Assembly (NCBI GenBank): GCA_963836015.1
Contig: CAWIIF010000003.1
Location: 124,001 to 188,000, forward strand
Direction of reading: 5' to 3'
DNA length: 64,000 bases
Origin: CAWCDJ01 sp963836015
GTDB taxonomy: Bacteria; Acidobacteriota; Terriglobia; Bryobacterales; Bryobacteraceae
Shown here piece by piece: positions 41,488 to 50,944 of the stretch. The translations under genes were made by a program, and so were the position numbers. How positions within the stretch are numbered: the stretch's first letter is position 1; every line of letters begins with the position of its first letter. Below the pieces are notes generated by a model. The model was not told the origin of the DNA and searched no databases. It worked only from the letters and a program-made list of their open reading frames with translations.

Positions 41488-44075
41488 TCAGCGTAGGTCT
41501 TGAATGCTTTGGATCACCCACGTGTTGGATGCCCTCCTCAAAGTCGCCCGGACGTGCGTGACCTGGTCGGGTCGGCCCTCGCCGGCGACGATTGTCTTGG
41601 CGACCCGCTCGCAGTCGACGGTCGCCAAGTCGCCATCGACCAAGGGGGCTTTCAGGGGCGTCAGTCGAACCGTGTAGCGAACATTGTCGTCCCGAAACGC
41701 TCTCCGCAGACTATCCCGGGTGGACCGCGGCATCCCCGGCCAGGCGGCGTCGAGTTGCGCCAGGCTGCGTTTCGCGAGCGCCTGTTCGAGTCTCTCGAGC
41801 GCGCTCGAAATGTCGCGACGGTCGCCGGCCCAATGCGGCGCGGGCGCAGAATCCGGATTCAAGGTGAGGACTGCCGGAAGCGAAGCCTGACCGCCCGGCT
41901 TCATGCCGCTCAACCGCGGCGGAGCCGGCAGCGCCGCCACTTCGGGCGCTCTCCGGACGTTGAGAGGGGGAGGGGGCGCGGCGGGCAGTTCCGGAGCGGC
42001 GTGATCGATCCTTTCGAGCGTCTTCGCTACCCGTTCCGGCGCTTTCGCCGCTGCTGTCTTCGTGCGTTGTGCCGTGATCGGATCTCGTTTCAGCTCTTTG
42101 GCCCTTCGACTTGGCGAATCCGTAGCGCCGTTCTCCGCCTGCAACGATCCGGTCGCGATCCGGCTCCCGGCCTCGGGCGCCGGAGACGGGACGGCGGCTG
42201 CCGGCGACGCCTCACCCGGGCAACGGGCGGGAGTGTCACTCGCGTGTGCCCGCCCAAAATCCTGCCCGCCGGCAGGGCGGACGACGCCAAAACGATCACG
42301 GTGGCGGCCGCGATCCTCCCCGCATTCCATCGCACCTTTCGAAAAGAGCCCTCGCGGCTGGGCTCCGTCGCCTCACAACGCGGTTCGGGCGGGCAGTGTA
42401 CTCGAGGGGCGAGGGGTTCGGTCACGTCGACGTTGGGCAGGCCGCGCGACTGCTCCAGGGCGTATTCCAGAAGATCCCGGACCTCCGCGGTTAGCGGGAA
42501 CTCTTCCCGGAGAGCGGTCAGCCGGCCGGAGGCCGCAACGAATTCGCCCCGGCGCAGCATCTCTTTGGCAGCGTTGATTTCGGCTAGCAAACGGATCTCA
42601 CGCGCACGCTCCAATCGGTCGGCGTGTACCCGGGCAAGCATCTCGCGCACTTCGGTGGTTCCGGACAACTCCGAAGCCGCCGTCTCCAGAAGTTCGGTGG
42701 CTTCATCGAAGTTCTGCAGAAGGAGCAGCCCTTTGGCCTTGCGAAGCAGCTCGAGCAACCGCCGATTTCGCTCGCGCCGATCCAGTTCCGCACGAATCTC
42801 GCCGAGCAATTGCGCCGCCGCTGTGTTCTTCGGATCCGCCAGAAGCGCTTCATTGGCGTGTTCCAGCGCTCCGGTCAGATTTCGCTCCCGGAACGCCCGC
42901 TTCGCGAGGTCGGCGTGCTGCTCGCTGCGGCGATCGAGTTCCCTGGCGGCCAGAGCGCTTTGGATTCTCCGGCGGACCTCGGAATTCGTCGAGTCGAGAC
43001 GCAGCGCCGATTCCAGGTCGCGAATCGCCTCATCGAACTGGTGCGCGACAATTCTCCTGTCGGCCAGATTGATCAGGGCTTCCACCTTCGGACGAATCGC
43101 GCGGCGTTGAATTTCGTGCTGGATCAGGTCGCGAAGCCGGCGCGCGGCCGTGCTCCCGCGGTCCAGTGCGAGCCCCTCCCGAACCAGCGCCTGCGCGGCT
43201 TCCAGTTCCCCGGCGGCAAACCGGCCTTCCGCCTCCGCCAGAACGGACTCGGCACGTTGCATCCGCAGTTCGAGAAGCATCGGTTCGAGGTCGAACTTGA
43301 TGTCATCCAGCGATTGATACCGGGACTCCCGGTCCTTCGCCAGGGCCCGCAGCACGACCGCTTCCAGCCCAGCCGGGCAATCCGCGAAGTGCTCTCGCAG
43401 GGGTGGAGGCTCACTGTTCACAATTCGGTACATGATCGCTGCCGTGTCGGCCGCGTGGAAAGGATACGCTCCCGTTAGCAGTTCGTAGCAGACGATCCCA
43501 TAGGCGAAGATGTCGGCGACCGCGTCCGGAGAGTCGCCCCGGAACTGCTCCGGCGACATGTAACGGCAGGTGCCGATCAGATTGCCCTGCGGCGTCAGCC
43601 GGGACATGGCGGCTTGCGCCACCAGGGCGATTCCGAAGTCCAGGAGCTTGATGCGGCGGTCGCTGAGCAGCATGATGTTCGCCGGCTTGATATCGCGGTG
43701 GACGATGCCGTTCGCGTGAGCATGCTGCAGGCCGTCCGCCACCTCCCACAGAATGCGTACCTTGTCATACGTCGAGAGCTCGCGCCGGTTGGCGATCACG
43801 CTTTGCAGGTCCTCGCCTTCCAATAGCTCCATAACGAGGAACGGCGAGCCATCGTGTTCCCCGAAGTCGTAAATCGTAACGATGTTCTGGTGGCGCAGGC
43901 GGCCCGCCGTGGCAGCCTCGTTGCGAAATCGCGCCAGAAGGTCGGGCGTGCCTACTCCGGTCAGGGTCTTGATGGCGACCGCGCGGACTACGATCGGGTC
44001 GAACGCCGCGTAGACCCGGCCGAAGCCGCCGTGGCCCAACTCCCGCCGGACTTCGTATCTGCCGATGTGATGCAT
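41488..44075 (-). CDS. Ser/Thr protein kinase with TPR region, frameshifted near the membrane segment
   Basis: The N-terminal kinase domain (1-270) has GHGGFGRVYAAFDP, Lys in VAIKTL, HRDIKPANIMLL and LLDFGIALVAQAA. Residues about 290-560 are TPR-like helices. A basic patch and one membrane helix follow (AGRIAAATVIVLASSALPAG). At about base 42240 the frame shifts: the kinase frame turns into Arg-rich nonsense, and the next frame continues with TPARCPGEASPAAAVPSPAP, a Pro/Ala-rich extracellular linker and a small C-terminal domain (RDDNVRYTVRLTPLKAPLVD) ending at 41488. The span of 2588 bases is not a multiple of three, which is consistent with a single indel. It is either a sequencing error or a recent inactivation of the sensor domain. 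Start ATG 44075 is supported by MHHIGRYEVRRELGHGGFG. Confidence 0.82.
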
Positions 44076-44257
44076 CCGATCCTTGCTTCCTTTACCAGTA
44101 AGAGCGCAGCATCCCGCCCGATAGGGACGTGGCAGCCTTGTGTCCCTTTCGCCGCGGTTGTCCCGCTTATGGGAACGAGGAAACTGTCATACGCCGCCTG
44201 GATTCACTGGGACGGCGTTCCGCAGGTTCTCCGCAAATCGCTTAAGGAGATTGGAAA

Positions 44258-45514
44258 ATGACGTCACTCAAGAGAGATGAATGGAAGCTGAAAGTGGGCG
44301 GTAGCCGGACCTGTTGCAGCGGGCGGATCTGGGCCGGCATCCTGTCCGTGATCCTGTTGGCCATCCCGGGCAACGCTCAAAGTGCGGGGCCCTGTGCGGG
44401 CGCGCAGGCGGGGAAGATCGCCTGCCTGTTCTCCGATGTCGTCGGCGGTTCAGTCCAGAGTGTCAATCCGTCGTTCGTCCTGGACCCGCGCCTCCCGCTC
44501 GGGACATCGGTGATCTCCACGCAGTTGACCTCGGCCCTGCCTATGCCTGCTCCGGCAGCGGGGTACATCTACCAGTACGATCCGAATCTCGGCACGGCGC
44601 GAGCGGAACGGCAGAGCTACGGACCAATCTTCGGGCAACGGGCGGAAACCATCGGGCTGCACAGGTTTTCCCTGGGTCTGACGTCCCAGTCCTTCGCGTT
44701 CGATAGCGTGGACGGCATCGATCTCCACCATCAGCCGGCTCAGCTCATGGTCGGCGACTACGTCTCGTCCAACCAATTCGACCACGACCTTCGCATCGGG
44801 CAGAATGTCCTGACCGCAATCTACGGGCTCCGGGAGCGCGTCGATGTGTCCGTCGCGGTGCCGTTCTCTACCGTAGATTACAATCTCCGATATAGCGGCA
44901 GCTTCAAATCGGCCAACCCGAATGAGCCCGCCTTCAGCGCGGCGGGCAGCGGTCACCGGACCGCGCGGGGCATCGGCGACGTGAACGTGCAGATCAAAGG
45001 GACTGTCCTGCACAGTGACCGGCTCTCCGTGGCTGCCGGAGCGACGCTACGCCTGCCGACGGGCGACGAGTACAACATTCTCGGAGCGGGCGCCGCGGGA
45101 ATCCGTCCGTTTGTCGTGGCATCATTCTTGTACAAGCGGCTGGCCCCCCATATCAACCTGGGATACCTGTTCAACGGAAAGAGCGTCCTGGCCGCAGACA
45201 GCATTCTGAGCGGAGAGAAGCGCCGGATTCCGAGCCAGTTCCAGTATGCGATCGGGGCAGATGCCGGCATCAACGACCATCTCACGCTCGCATTCGACGT
45301 GCTCGGGTTCGAGGCGGTCCACGCTCCTCGCCTCGGAGACTATCCGGTGGTCTCGTTCACCAGAGAGTCGTTCAACGTCACGAATGGATCGGCAGGCTTC
45401 AAGGTTCGGATCCTCGGCAACGTTATTTTCCAGGCGAACCTGCTCTTCCGGCTGAACGATGCGGGACTTCGCAGCAGAATCACGCCGCTCGTCGGACTGT
45501 CCTATGCATTCTAG
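44258..45514 (+). CDS. Outer-membrane beta-barrel transporter-like protein (paralogue 1)
   Basis: 418 residues with an N-terminal hydrophobic segment (WAGILSVILLAIPGNAQSAG) that is probably a signal peptide after a longer basic leader. Strand-rich sequence follows: FGQRAETIGLHRFSLGLTSQ, VDGIDLHHQPAQ, VSVAVPFSTVDYNLRYS, GIGDVNVQIKGTVL and a C-terminal ITPLVGLSYAF ending in Phe. It shares the same order of motifs with the protein at 52161-53654. The set (FGPIYAERAETVG, VDVSVAVP, GIGDV, HINLGY, VGLSYAF) resembles the MetA-pathway phenol degradation/transporter barrel family. Start ATG 44258 has AAGGAG 11 bases upstream. The substrate is unknown. Confidence 0.78.
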   Translation: MTSLKRDEWKLKVGGSRTCCSGRIWAGILSVILLAIPGNAQSAGPCAGAQAGKIACLFSDVVGGSVQSVNPSFVLDPRLPLGTSVISTQLTSALPMPAPAAGYIYQYDPNLGTARAERQSYGPIFGQRAETIGLHRFSLGLTSQSFAFDSVDGIDLHHQPAQLMVGDYVSSNQFDHDLRIGQNVLTAIYGLRERVDVSVAVPFSTVDYNLRYSGSFKSANPNEPAFSAAGSGHRTARGIGDVNVQIKGTVLHSDRLSVAAGATLRLPTGDEYNILGAGAAGIRPFVVASFLYKRLAPHINLGYLFNGKSVLAADSILSGEKRRIPSQFQYAIGADAGINDHLTLAFDVLGFEAVHAPRLGDYPVVSFTRESFNVTNGSAGFKVRILGNVIFQANLLFRLNDAGLRSRITPLVGLSYAF

Positions 45515-45575
45515 CGGGGCGGCTCTCGTCTTTCGCCGCAAATTCACCTAAGCTAACGGGAGATTCGAGGAAAAT

Positions 45576-45926
45576 ATGGCTCGACACTTCGCATTTCGAA
45601 CGCCGGCCCAGTCGCAGGCCAGGCTCAGGCAGTTTGGCCGCTGCGCCCATTGCGGGGATAACCTCAACGATGTCGAAGAACACGCTCACCACGTGATTCC
45701 GAATCAATCGGGGAATCCGAAAAACCCGGACCACGCATTTCTGGCTACCGCGGACAACTGTGTGGTTCTCTGCCATGTCTGCCACGAGGCGGTCCATCAG
45801 GGCGGCAAATACAGAAACGGTGCCGTAGCACCGCCCGACTACTTTCCACACTCCCACGGCCACAATCGTCCCGAACACCAGCGCTGGGCGCGCTTGATGG
45901 CGGCGCGGGCTCGACAGGTCTGGTAG
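45576..45926 (+). CDS. Small HNH-type nuclease-like protein
   Basis: 116 residues. An HNH-like zinc site is visible: CAHCGDNLNDVEEHAHHVIP (first CxxC and the HH catalytic pair), then AFLATADNCVVLCHVCHEAVHQGG (second CxxC-like pair and His), broken here as NCVVLCHVCHEAVHQGG. The last residue of the HNH triad is His in EAVHQG. No toxin or phage context is seen, and there is no signal peptide, so a stand-alone intracellular nuclease or degenerate HNH protein is likely. GGGAG lies about 16 bases upstream of the ATG. The Gfo/Idh gene follows 158 bases later. Confidence 0.75.
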   Translation: MARHFAFRTPAQSQARLRQFGRCAHCGDNLNDVEEHAHHVIPNQSGNPKNPDHAFLATADNCVVLCHVCHEAVHQGGKYRNGAVAPPDYFPHSHGHNRPEHQRWARLMAARARQVW

Positions 45927-46084
45927 CAAGTGACACCCGCCGGGAACTGATGCGGATAGGCCGCGTTCAGCTCATTGCAGCATCCGATCCACTCGATTCC
46001 CGGGAATCTCGCAAGGGCATCTTCTTCGGGGAAGACATAGCCTCCCGGCACTCCGAAGATTCTGCTTCTGGTAGAATCCCGAGC

Positions 46085-47425
46085 ATGGCGGTCTCACGGC
46101 GGTTATTCCTGGGCGGCGTCACGGCCGCCTCGTATTCGCGTCTGCGCGGCGCCAACGATCGTGTTGGCATCGGCTTCATTGGTTTCGGGTTGATCGGCTC
46201 TCAGCACGTGAAGGATTTCAGCCATCAGAAGGACGCCGACCTGGTTGCGATGAGCGAAGTCTACCAGCCGCGACTGGAACAGGGCCTAGCGGCATGCGGG
46301 GCACGCGCCAAGGGATACTCCGACTTCCGCGGCATGTTGGAAAGCAAAGACGTGGATGCCGTGGTGGTCTCGACGCCCGACCACTGGCACGCCATGGCCA
46401 CCATCCTGAGCTGCGCCGCGGGCAAGGATGTGTATGTGGAAAAGCCGCTCACCGTCTTCATTAAGGAGGGGCGCTGGATGGTGAATGCAGCGCGGAAATT
46501 CAACCGCGTGGTGCAAACCGGCACACAGCAACGGTCCGGGCTGCATTACCAGAAGGCACGCGACCTCATCCGCGGAGGCTACCTCGGCAAGGTGATGGAA
46601 GCGCGATCCGGGTCGTTCCGCAATGTGATGCCCGGCTTCGGCTCACCCGCCGACTCCGCGCCACCCGCCGGTTTTGACTACGACATGTGGCTCGGGCCCG
46701 CCCCCGAACGCCCGTACAATCCGCATCGCGGCCTCTACCATTTCCGTTGGTTCTGGGATTATTCAGGCGGACAGATGACAAACCTGGGCGCGCACGAGAT
46801 CGACATCGTGCAATGGGTGATGCAGTTTAAGGGGCCGCTGGCGGTGGCCTCCAGCGGCGGGCGTTACGCGCTCCAGGACAACGGAGAAACGCCGGACACA
46901 CAGGATGCGATCTTCGAATACCCGGGCATGACCATGCACTACTCCTTCCGCGAGGCGAGCGCCGGCCGGCGTGCCTATACCGGACTCGAATTCGCCGGCA
47001 CGAAGGGGACGCTTGCGATTAGCCGCGGCGGCTTCGAGATCGTTCCCGACATGAAGATCGACCCCAACAACGCCATCCCTACGTTCAACGGGCATCCGGC
47101 CGGCGGGCCGGAACGGTCGAGCGCAAAGGGCGAGCCGTGGTGCCAGCCAATGAAGGAGAACGGATCCTCTGCCGAGCAGCTTGACCTGCACGTGCGCAAC
47201 TTCCTGGATTGCGTGAAGACGCGGCAGCGGCCAATCTCCGACGTCGAGGAAGGCCATCATACGGCGGTGGCGTGCCACCTGGCCAACATTTCGCTGCGCG
47301 TCGGACGCAAGGTCCGCTGGAACCCGGAGAAGGAAGAAATACCCGGCGACCCCGAGGCCGCCGCCATGCTGGAGCGGCCTTACCGCAAGCCGTGGGACGA
47401 TGTGTTGCGAAGCCTGCAGCTGTGA
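46085..47425 (+). CDS. Gfo/Idh/MocA family oxidoreductase, Tat-type secreted
   Basis: 446 residues starting MAVSRRLFLGGVTAASYSRL, a twin-arginine leader (SRRLFLGG). The Rossmann domain is VGIGFIGFGLIGSQHVKDF. The active-site region is GKDVYVEKPLTVFIKEGRWM with EKP, and the C-terminal domain has HFRWFWDYSGGQMTNLGAHE, broken as FRWFWDYSGGQMTN and LGAHEIDIVQW. It is clearly related to, but not a close copy of, the island enzyme at 27152. Start ATG 46085 was chosen for the Tat leader. There is no partner gene immediately adjacent; the gluconate-dehydrogenase-like operon begins 263 bases downstream. Confidence 0.88.
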   Translation: MAVSRRLFLGGVTAASYSRLRGANDRVGIGFIGFGLIGSQHVKDFSHQKDADLVAMSEVYQPRLEQGLAACGARAKGYSDFRGMLESKDVDAVVVSTPDHWHAMATILSCAAGKDVYVEKPLTVFIKEGRWMVNAARKFNRVVQTGTQQRSGLHYQKARDLIRGGYLGKVMEARSGSFRNVMPGFGSPADSAPPAGFDYDMWLGPAPERPYNPHRGLYHFRWFWDYSGGQMTNLGAHEIDIVQWVMQFKGPLAVASSGGRYALQDNGETPDTQDAIFEYPGMTMHYSFREASAGRRAYTGLEFAGTKGTLAISRGGFEIVPDMKIDPNNAIPTFNGHPAGGPERSSAKGEPWCQPMKENGSSAEQLDLHVRNFLDCVKTRQRPISDVEEGHHTAVACHLANISLRVGRKVRWNPEKEEIPGDPEAAAMLERPYRKPWDDVLRSLQL

Positions 47426-47688
47426 AGGTCGCGTCCGCAGACCTGTAAACCGCCCGTAAAAAGACCGAATCGCTGGATCTTGCGCCGTTGCTCGCCCTGC
47501 TCGAGCGCGCTCAGCAGTCCCGCGACCGCCGGCGAAGCCGTTCTTGGCGCTGCCTTGGCCTCGTTGCCGGGAAGGCCGCATGCTGATACCGTGGGTCTTT
47601 GATTAAACAGACCAACAGGTCTCTATTTCTGTTTACCGGCGCGACAAATGGCTAATTCACGACTCAATTTCTGGGGGGAGCCTGAGGC

Positions 47689-48201
47689 ATGAAACCAGTG
47701 ATCCGGCGACGCACGTTGCTCGGCCTGGGGGTTTCCGCGGTTGCGGGATCGGCGATCTCCTGTGCGCGAAGCAGGTCCGGCAGCCCCTGGCGGTTTCTCG
47801 CGCCCGATGAGGCGCGAACGCTGGAAGCGGCCTGCGCACAAATCATACCCGCGGACCGGGACCCAGGGGCGAAGGAAGCCGGCGTCGTAAACTACATCGA
47901 TATTCAGTTGAGCACACGGTTCAAAAGGCACCGGTCGGCCTACCGGCAAGGCATCGCCGGAATCGACGCCGCCAGCCGCTCGCGGTTCGGCAAGCCCTTG
48001 GTGGAATTGGCGGCCGGACAGCAGGTGGAAGTGCTGAAAGCCATCGAGGAAAACGCCGGCGCTTTCTTCGATCTTCTCATCAACCACACCCGACAGGGCT
48101 TCTATGGCGATCCACGCCACGGCGGCAACCGCGACCGGGCCAGTTGGAAGATGCTCGGGCTACCCTTCCCTCCCGTGCGCGGCCGGCAGCACTACGAGTA
48201 G
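47689..48201 (+). CDS. Gluconate 2-dehydrogenase subunit 3 family protein (Tat)
   Basis: 170 residues with a twin-arginine leader (IRRRTLLGLGVSAVAGSA) and a Cys in SAISCARS that could be a lipobox. The mature part has FLAPDEARTLEAACAQIIPAD, broken as DEARTLEAACAQIIPAD, then FIDIQL-like VVNYIDIQLSTRF and GFYGDPRHGGNRDRASWKM, the signature of the small subunit that escorts the GMC flavoprotein across the membrane. GGGGGGAG lies 13 bases upstream. The flavoprotein gene starts three bases after its stop, so the two are coupled. Confidence 0.88.
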   Translation: MKPVIRRRTLLGLGVSAVAGSAISCARSRSGSPWRFLAPDEARTLEAACAQIIPADRDPGAKEAGVVNYIDIQLSTRFKRHRSAYRQGIAGIDAASRSRFGKPLVELAAGQQVEVLKAIEENAGAFFDLLINHTRQGFYGDPRHGGNRDRASWKMLGLPFPPVRGRQHYE

Positions 48202-48204
48202 ATT

Positions 48205-49860
48205 ATGGCGTTGAAGCACGTTAATGCAGTCATTGTCGGCGCGGGCGCCGGAGGCGGTGTGGTCGCAAAGGAACTCGCCGCGGCCGGCCTGAGCGTGGTC
48301 CTGCTCGAACGCGGCAAGTGGTACTCGGCCGCCGACTGCCGTAAAGACGACCTGTGGAACCAGCGCACGCAAGTGCTCGGCGCTAAATTCGGCCCCGACG
48401 ACGAACGCAACCCGCGCGTGCAAGTGGACGAGCAGGGGCGCGAGACGATCGTCACTCCTGTAGACGGCGCCTACAGCAACAACGCCGCCTGTGTCGGCGG
48501 TGGCACTTTCAGCTATGGGGCAATGGCGTGGCGCTATATGGAAAAGGACTTCCGCATGCGCTCGGTGTACGGCGCCGTGGAAGGAAGCACGCTCGAAGAC
48601 TGGCCCATCAGCTACGCCGACCTGGAACCCTGGTACGAAAAAGCCGAGTGGGAACTGGGTGTATCGGGAGACGACAGCGGCAACCCGTTCAAGGGCCCGC
48701 GGCGTAAACCGCTGCCCATGCCCCCACTTCCGCCGGGCCGGGAGCACCAGATTCTCCTTCCGGCCGCCAAACGGTTGGGGCTGCATCCGTTCGACATCCC
48801 GATGCTGCGGAACACGGTGCCGTACAATGGCCGCCGGTCATGCATGCGATGCCGCTGGTGCGTCGGGTTTGCCTGCGAAGTCAACGCCCGCACCGGCACT
48901 CACAATACCGTAATTCCCGCCGCTCTGGCCACCGGCAACTGCGAGCTCCGCACGGAATGCATGACCAAAGAGATTCTGTTGGATGCTCAAGCGCGGGCTA
49001 CGGGGGTGGCGTACTATGATGCCGGAGACCGCCTTCAGCAGCAGACAGCCGACCTCGTGATTGTGTGCGGGGGAGCGGTGGAATCCGCCCGGCTGCTGCT
49101 GAATACGAAACACGGCCTGTTCCCGAACGGTTTGGGGAACCGTCACGATTTGGTAGGGCGGAACTTTCAGGGGCACTCCTATTCGGGCGCAACCGGCCTG
49201 TTCGAATACGATACGTTCGACGATATCGGGCCCGGCGCGTCCATCGCCATTTGCGATTACAACCACGGCAACCCCGGATTGGCCGGAGGCGCCATGCTGG
49301 CCAACGAGTTCATACGCCTTCCTTACCAGTTCATGACGCAAGTCCCGCCATGGGTCCCCCGGTGGGGCCTGAAACATAAGGAATTCGTGCGGGACGCTTA
49401 CCGGCGCACCATCGCGGTCATGGGGCCGGTACAGGAGATGCCGCTCGCGGACGCTCGGGTGCAGGTGGATCCGAGAGTCAAGGATCGATGGAGCATTCCA
49501 GTGGCGCGGCTCTCCGGGGGGCGACACCCGCACACCATCGAAATCGGCCGGTACGCCGCGGATAAAGCCGAAGCGTGGCTGAAGGAAGCCGGTGCGGTCC
49601 AGACCTGGAAACGAACGCCCCCGAAATCGCTCTCGGGCGGCCAGCACCAGGCGGGGACGTGCCGGATGGGCAACGATCCGAAGACCTCGGTCGTCGATCC
49701 CGATTGCCGCCTTCACGACATCGACAATGTCTATGTCATCGATGCGAGTGTGCACGTCACGAACGGCGGCTTCAATCCCGCGCTGACCATTCTGGCCAAC
49801 GCTTATCGGGCCTCGGACCGCCTGTTGAAAGCCTGGAAGGGCTCGAAGGTGCGCTCATGA
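48205..49860 (+). CDS. GMC family FAD-dependent sugar/alcohol dehydrogenase (large subunit)
   Basis: 551 residues. The FAD-binding start is VNAVIVGAGAGGGVVAKELA with GxGxxG, then VVLLERGKW. The mid-protein cysteine cluster CMRCRWCVGFACEV (C-x2-C-x2-C-x4-C) resembles the Fe-S-carrying hinge of membrane-bound gluconate/glucose dehydrogenases. The C-terminal catalytic part has GGQHQAGTCRMG and DASVHVTNGGFNPALTILAN, which holds the catalytic His and the substrate-side Asn. It should oxidise a polyol or sugar in the periplasm, after co-export with subunit 3, which carries the Tat leader. Its stop overlaps the start of the nine-heme cytochrome gene, the likely electron acceptor. Confidence 0.9.
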   Translation: MALKHVNAVIVGAGAGGGVVAKELAAAGLSVVLLERGKWYSAADCRKDDLWNQRTQVLGAKFGPDDERNPRVQVDEQGRETIVTPVDGAYSNNAACVGGGTFSYGAMAWRYMEKDFRMRSVYGAVEGSTLEDWPISYADLEPWYEKAEWELGVSGDDSGNPFKGPRRKPLPMPPLPPGREHQILLPAAKRLGLHPFDIPMLRNTVPYNGRRSCMRCRWCVGFACEVNARTGTHNTVIPAALATGNCELRTECMTKEILLDAQARATGVAYYDAGDRLQQQTADLVIVCGGAVESARLLLNTKHGLFPNGLGNRHDLVGRNFQGHSYSGATGLFEYDTFDDIGPGASIAICDYNHGNPGLAGGAMLANEFIRLPYQFMTQVPPWVPRWGLKHKEFVRDAYRRTIAVMGPVQEMPLADARVQVDPRVKDRWSIPVARLSGGRHPHTIEIGRYAADKAEAWLKEAGAVQTWKRTPPKSLSGGQHQAGTCRMGNDPKTSVVDPDCRLHDIDNVYVIDASVHVTNGGFNPALTILANAYRASDRLLKAWKGSKVRS

Positions 49861-50912
49861 GGCGGTTCATTCTCGCTGCCGGGCTGATCGTGTTGGCTGT
49901 GGTCCTAATGGTGCCGGGCGCCAGCCTCTATTATGAATCGGGCGCGGGGAAGGGCTGTACCGGCTGCCACGAGATGCAGCCTGTCTATGACCAGTGGCAT
50001 GCGTCCAGCCATCGCGGCGTCGCGTGCGAGAAGTGCCACGGCGGCGCGCTGACACTGGACGCTTCGTTTCACTGGAATAATGCCACCCGCGTTTACTCCC
50101 ACCTCCGCGGCGACCTGCCGGAGCGAATCGCGTTCGGCAACCGGTACGCCCAGGCCATGACTGCGCAGTGCCAGGAATGTCACCGCCAGGAGTACGCAGC
50201 GTGGCAGTCGGGTGCGCACAGCGCGACCTACGAGCGGATCTTTCTCGACAAGAAGTTCAACGCGGATAACATGCTGATGGACGACTGCCTACGCTGCCAC
50301 GGTATGCATTTCGATGGCGGCATACGGGACCTGGTCACTCCGGTGAGCCGCGGCGGTCCATGGAGCTTCGTCATGCCGGAGTTAGCCAGCCGGCCTTCGA
50401 TGCCGTGCGTGACCTGTCACGAAGTTCATCGGGAAGGCCGCCCTATGCAAAAGACTGGGGTCGAAGGCCGCCAACCGGGGCCGGCGCAGGAAATCTCACG
50501 GCCGTCCCTGGCATTCTTCGACCGCCGCACGCAACAATACGTTCCGCTCGCGGAAATACCGATGCCGGCGATGCGGGAAGGAAGCCGCGCGGTGAAGATG
50601 AGCCCTGATCAGCGGCAGTCCCTCTGTTACCAGTGTCACGCTCCGACGGCCGCGATGGAGGTCGCGAGCGGCGACGATCGCACAGCCATCGGAGTACACG
50701 AAGGCATCAGTTGCCTGGCTTGCCACGCGCAGCACGACCAGAAGACCAGAGCTTCATGTGCTTCGTGCCATCCCAAAATGTCGAATTGCGGCCTGAACGT
50801 CGAGACGATGGACACAACGTTCCGATCTTCCGACAGCAAGCACAACATTCACCGGGTAAAGTGCGCCGATTGCCATACCAAGGGAGTTCCGAAGAAGAAA
50901 GCCAAGGAGTGA
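49857..50912 (+). CDS. Nine-heme c-type cytochrome
   Basis: 351 residues with an uncleaved signal-anchor or signal peptide (FILAAGLIVLAVVLMVPG). Nine CxxCH heme sites occur: CTGCH, CEKCH, CQECH, CLRCH, CVTCH, CYQCH, CLACH, CASCH and CADCH. The spacing and first part (GCTGCHEMQPVYDQWHASSH) resemble NrfH/NapC-type or multiheme quinol-linked cytochromes. The ATG overlaps the GMC stop (ATGA). Classical gluconate dehydrogenases pair with a three-heme cytochrome, so the nine-heme partner is unusual and may move electrons further, for example to a terminal reductase or extracellular acceptor. The C-terminal Lys-rich tail is KGVPKKKAKE. Confidence 0.88.
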   Translation: MRRFILAAGLIVLAVVLMVPGASLYYESGAGKGCTGCHEMQPVYDQWHASSHRGVACEKCHGGALTLDASFHWNNATRVYSHLRGDLPERIAFGNRYAQAMTAQCQECHRQEYAAWQSGAHSATYERIFLDKKFNADNMLMDDCLRCHGMHFDGGIRDLVTPVSRGGPWSFVMPELASRPSMPCVTCHEVHREGRPMQKTGVEGRQPGPAQEISRPSLAFFDRRTQQYVPLAEIPMPAMREGSRAVKMSPDQRQSLCYQCHAPTAAMEVASGDDRTAIGVHEGISCLACHAQHDQKTRASCASCHPKMSNCGLNVETMDTTFRSSDSKHNIHRVKCADCHTKGVPKKKAKE

Positions 50913-50944
50913 CGCCGCGGCCTCCACCGCTCGACCTCGCTGCT

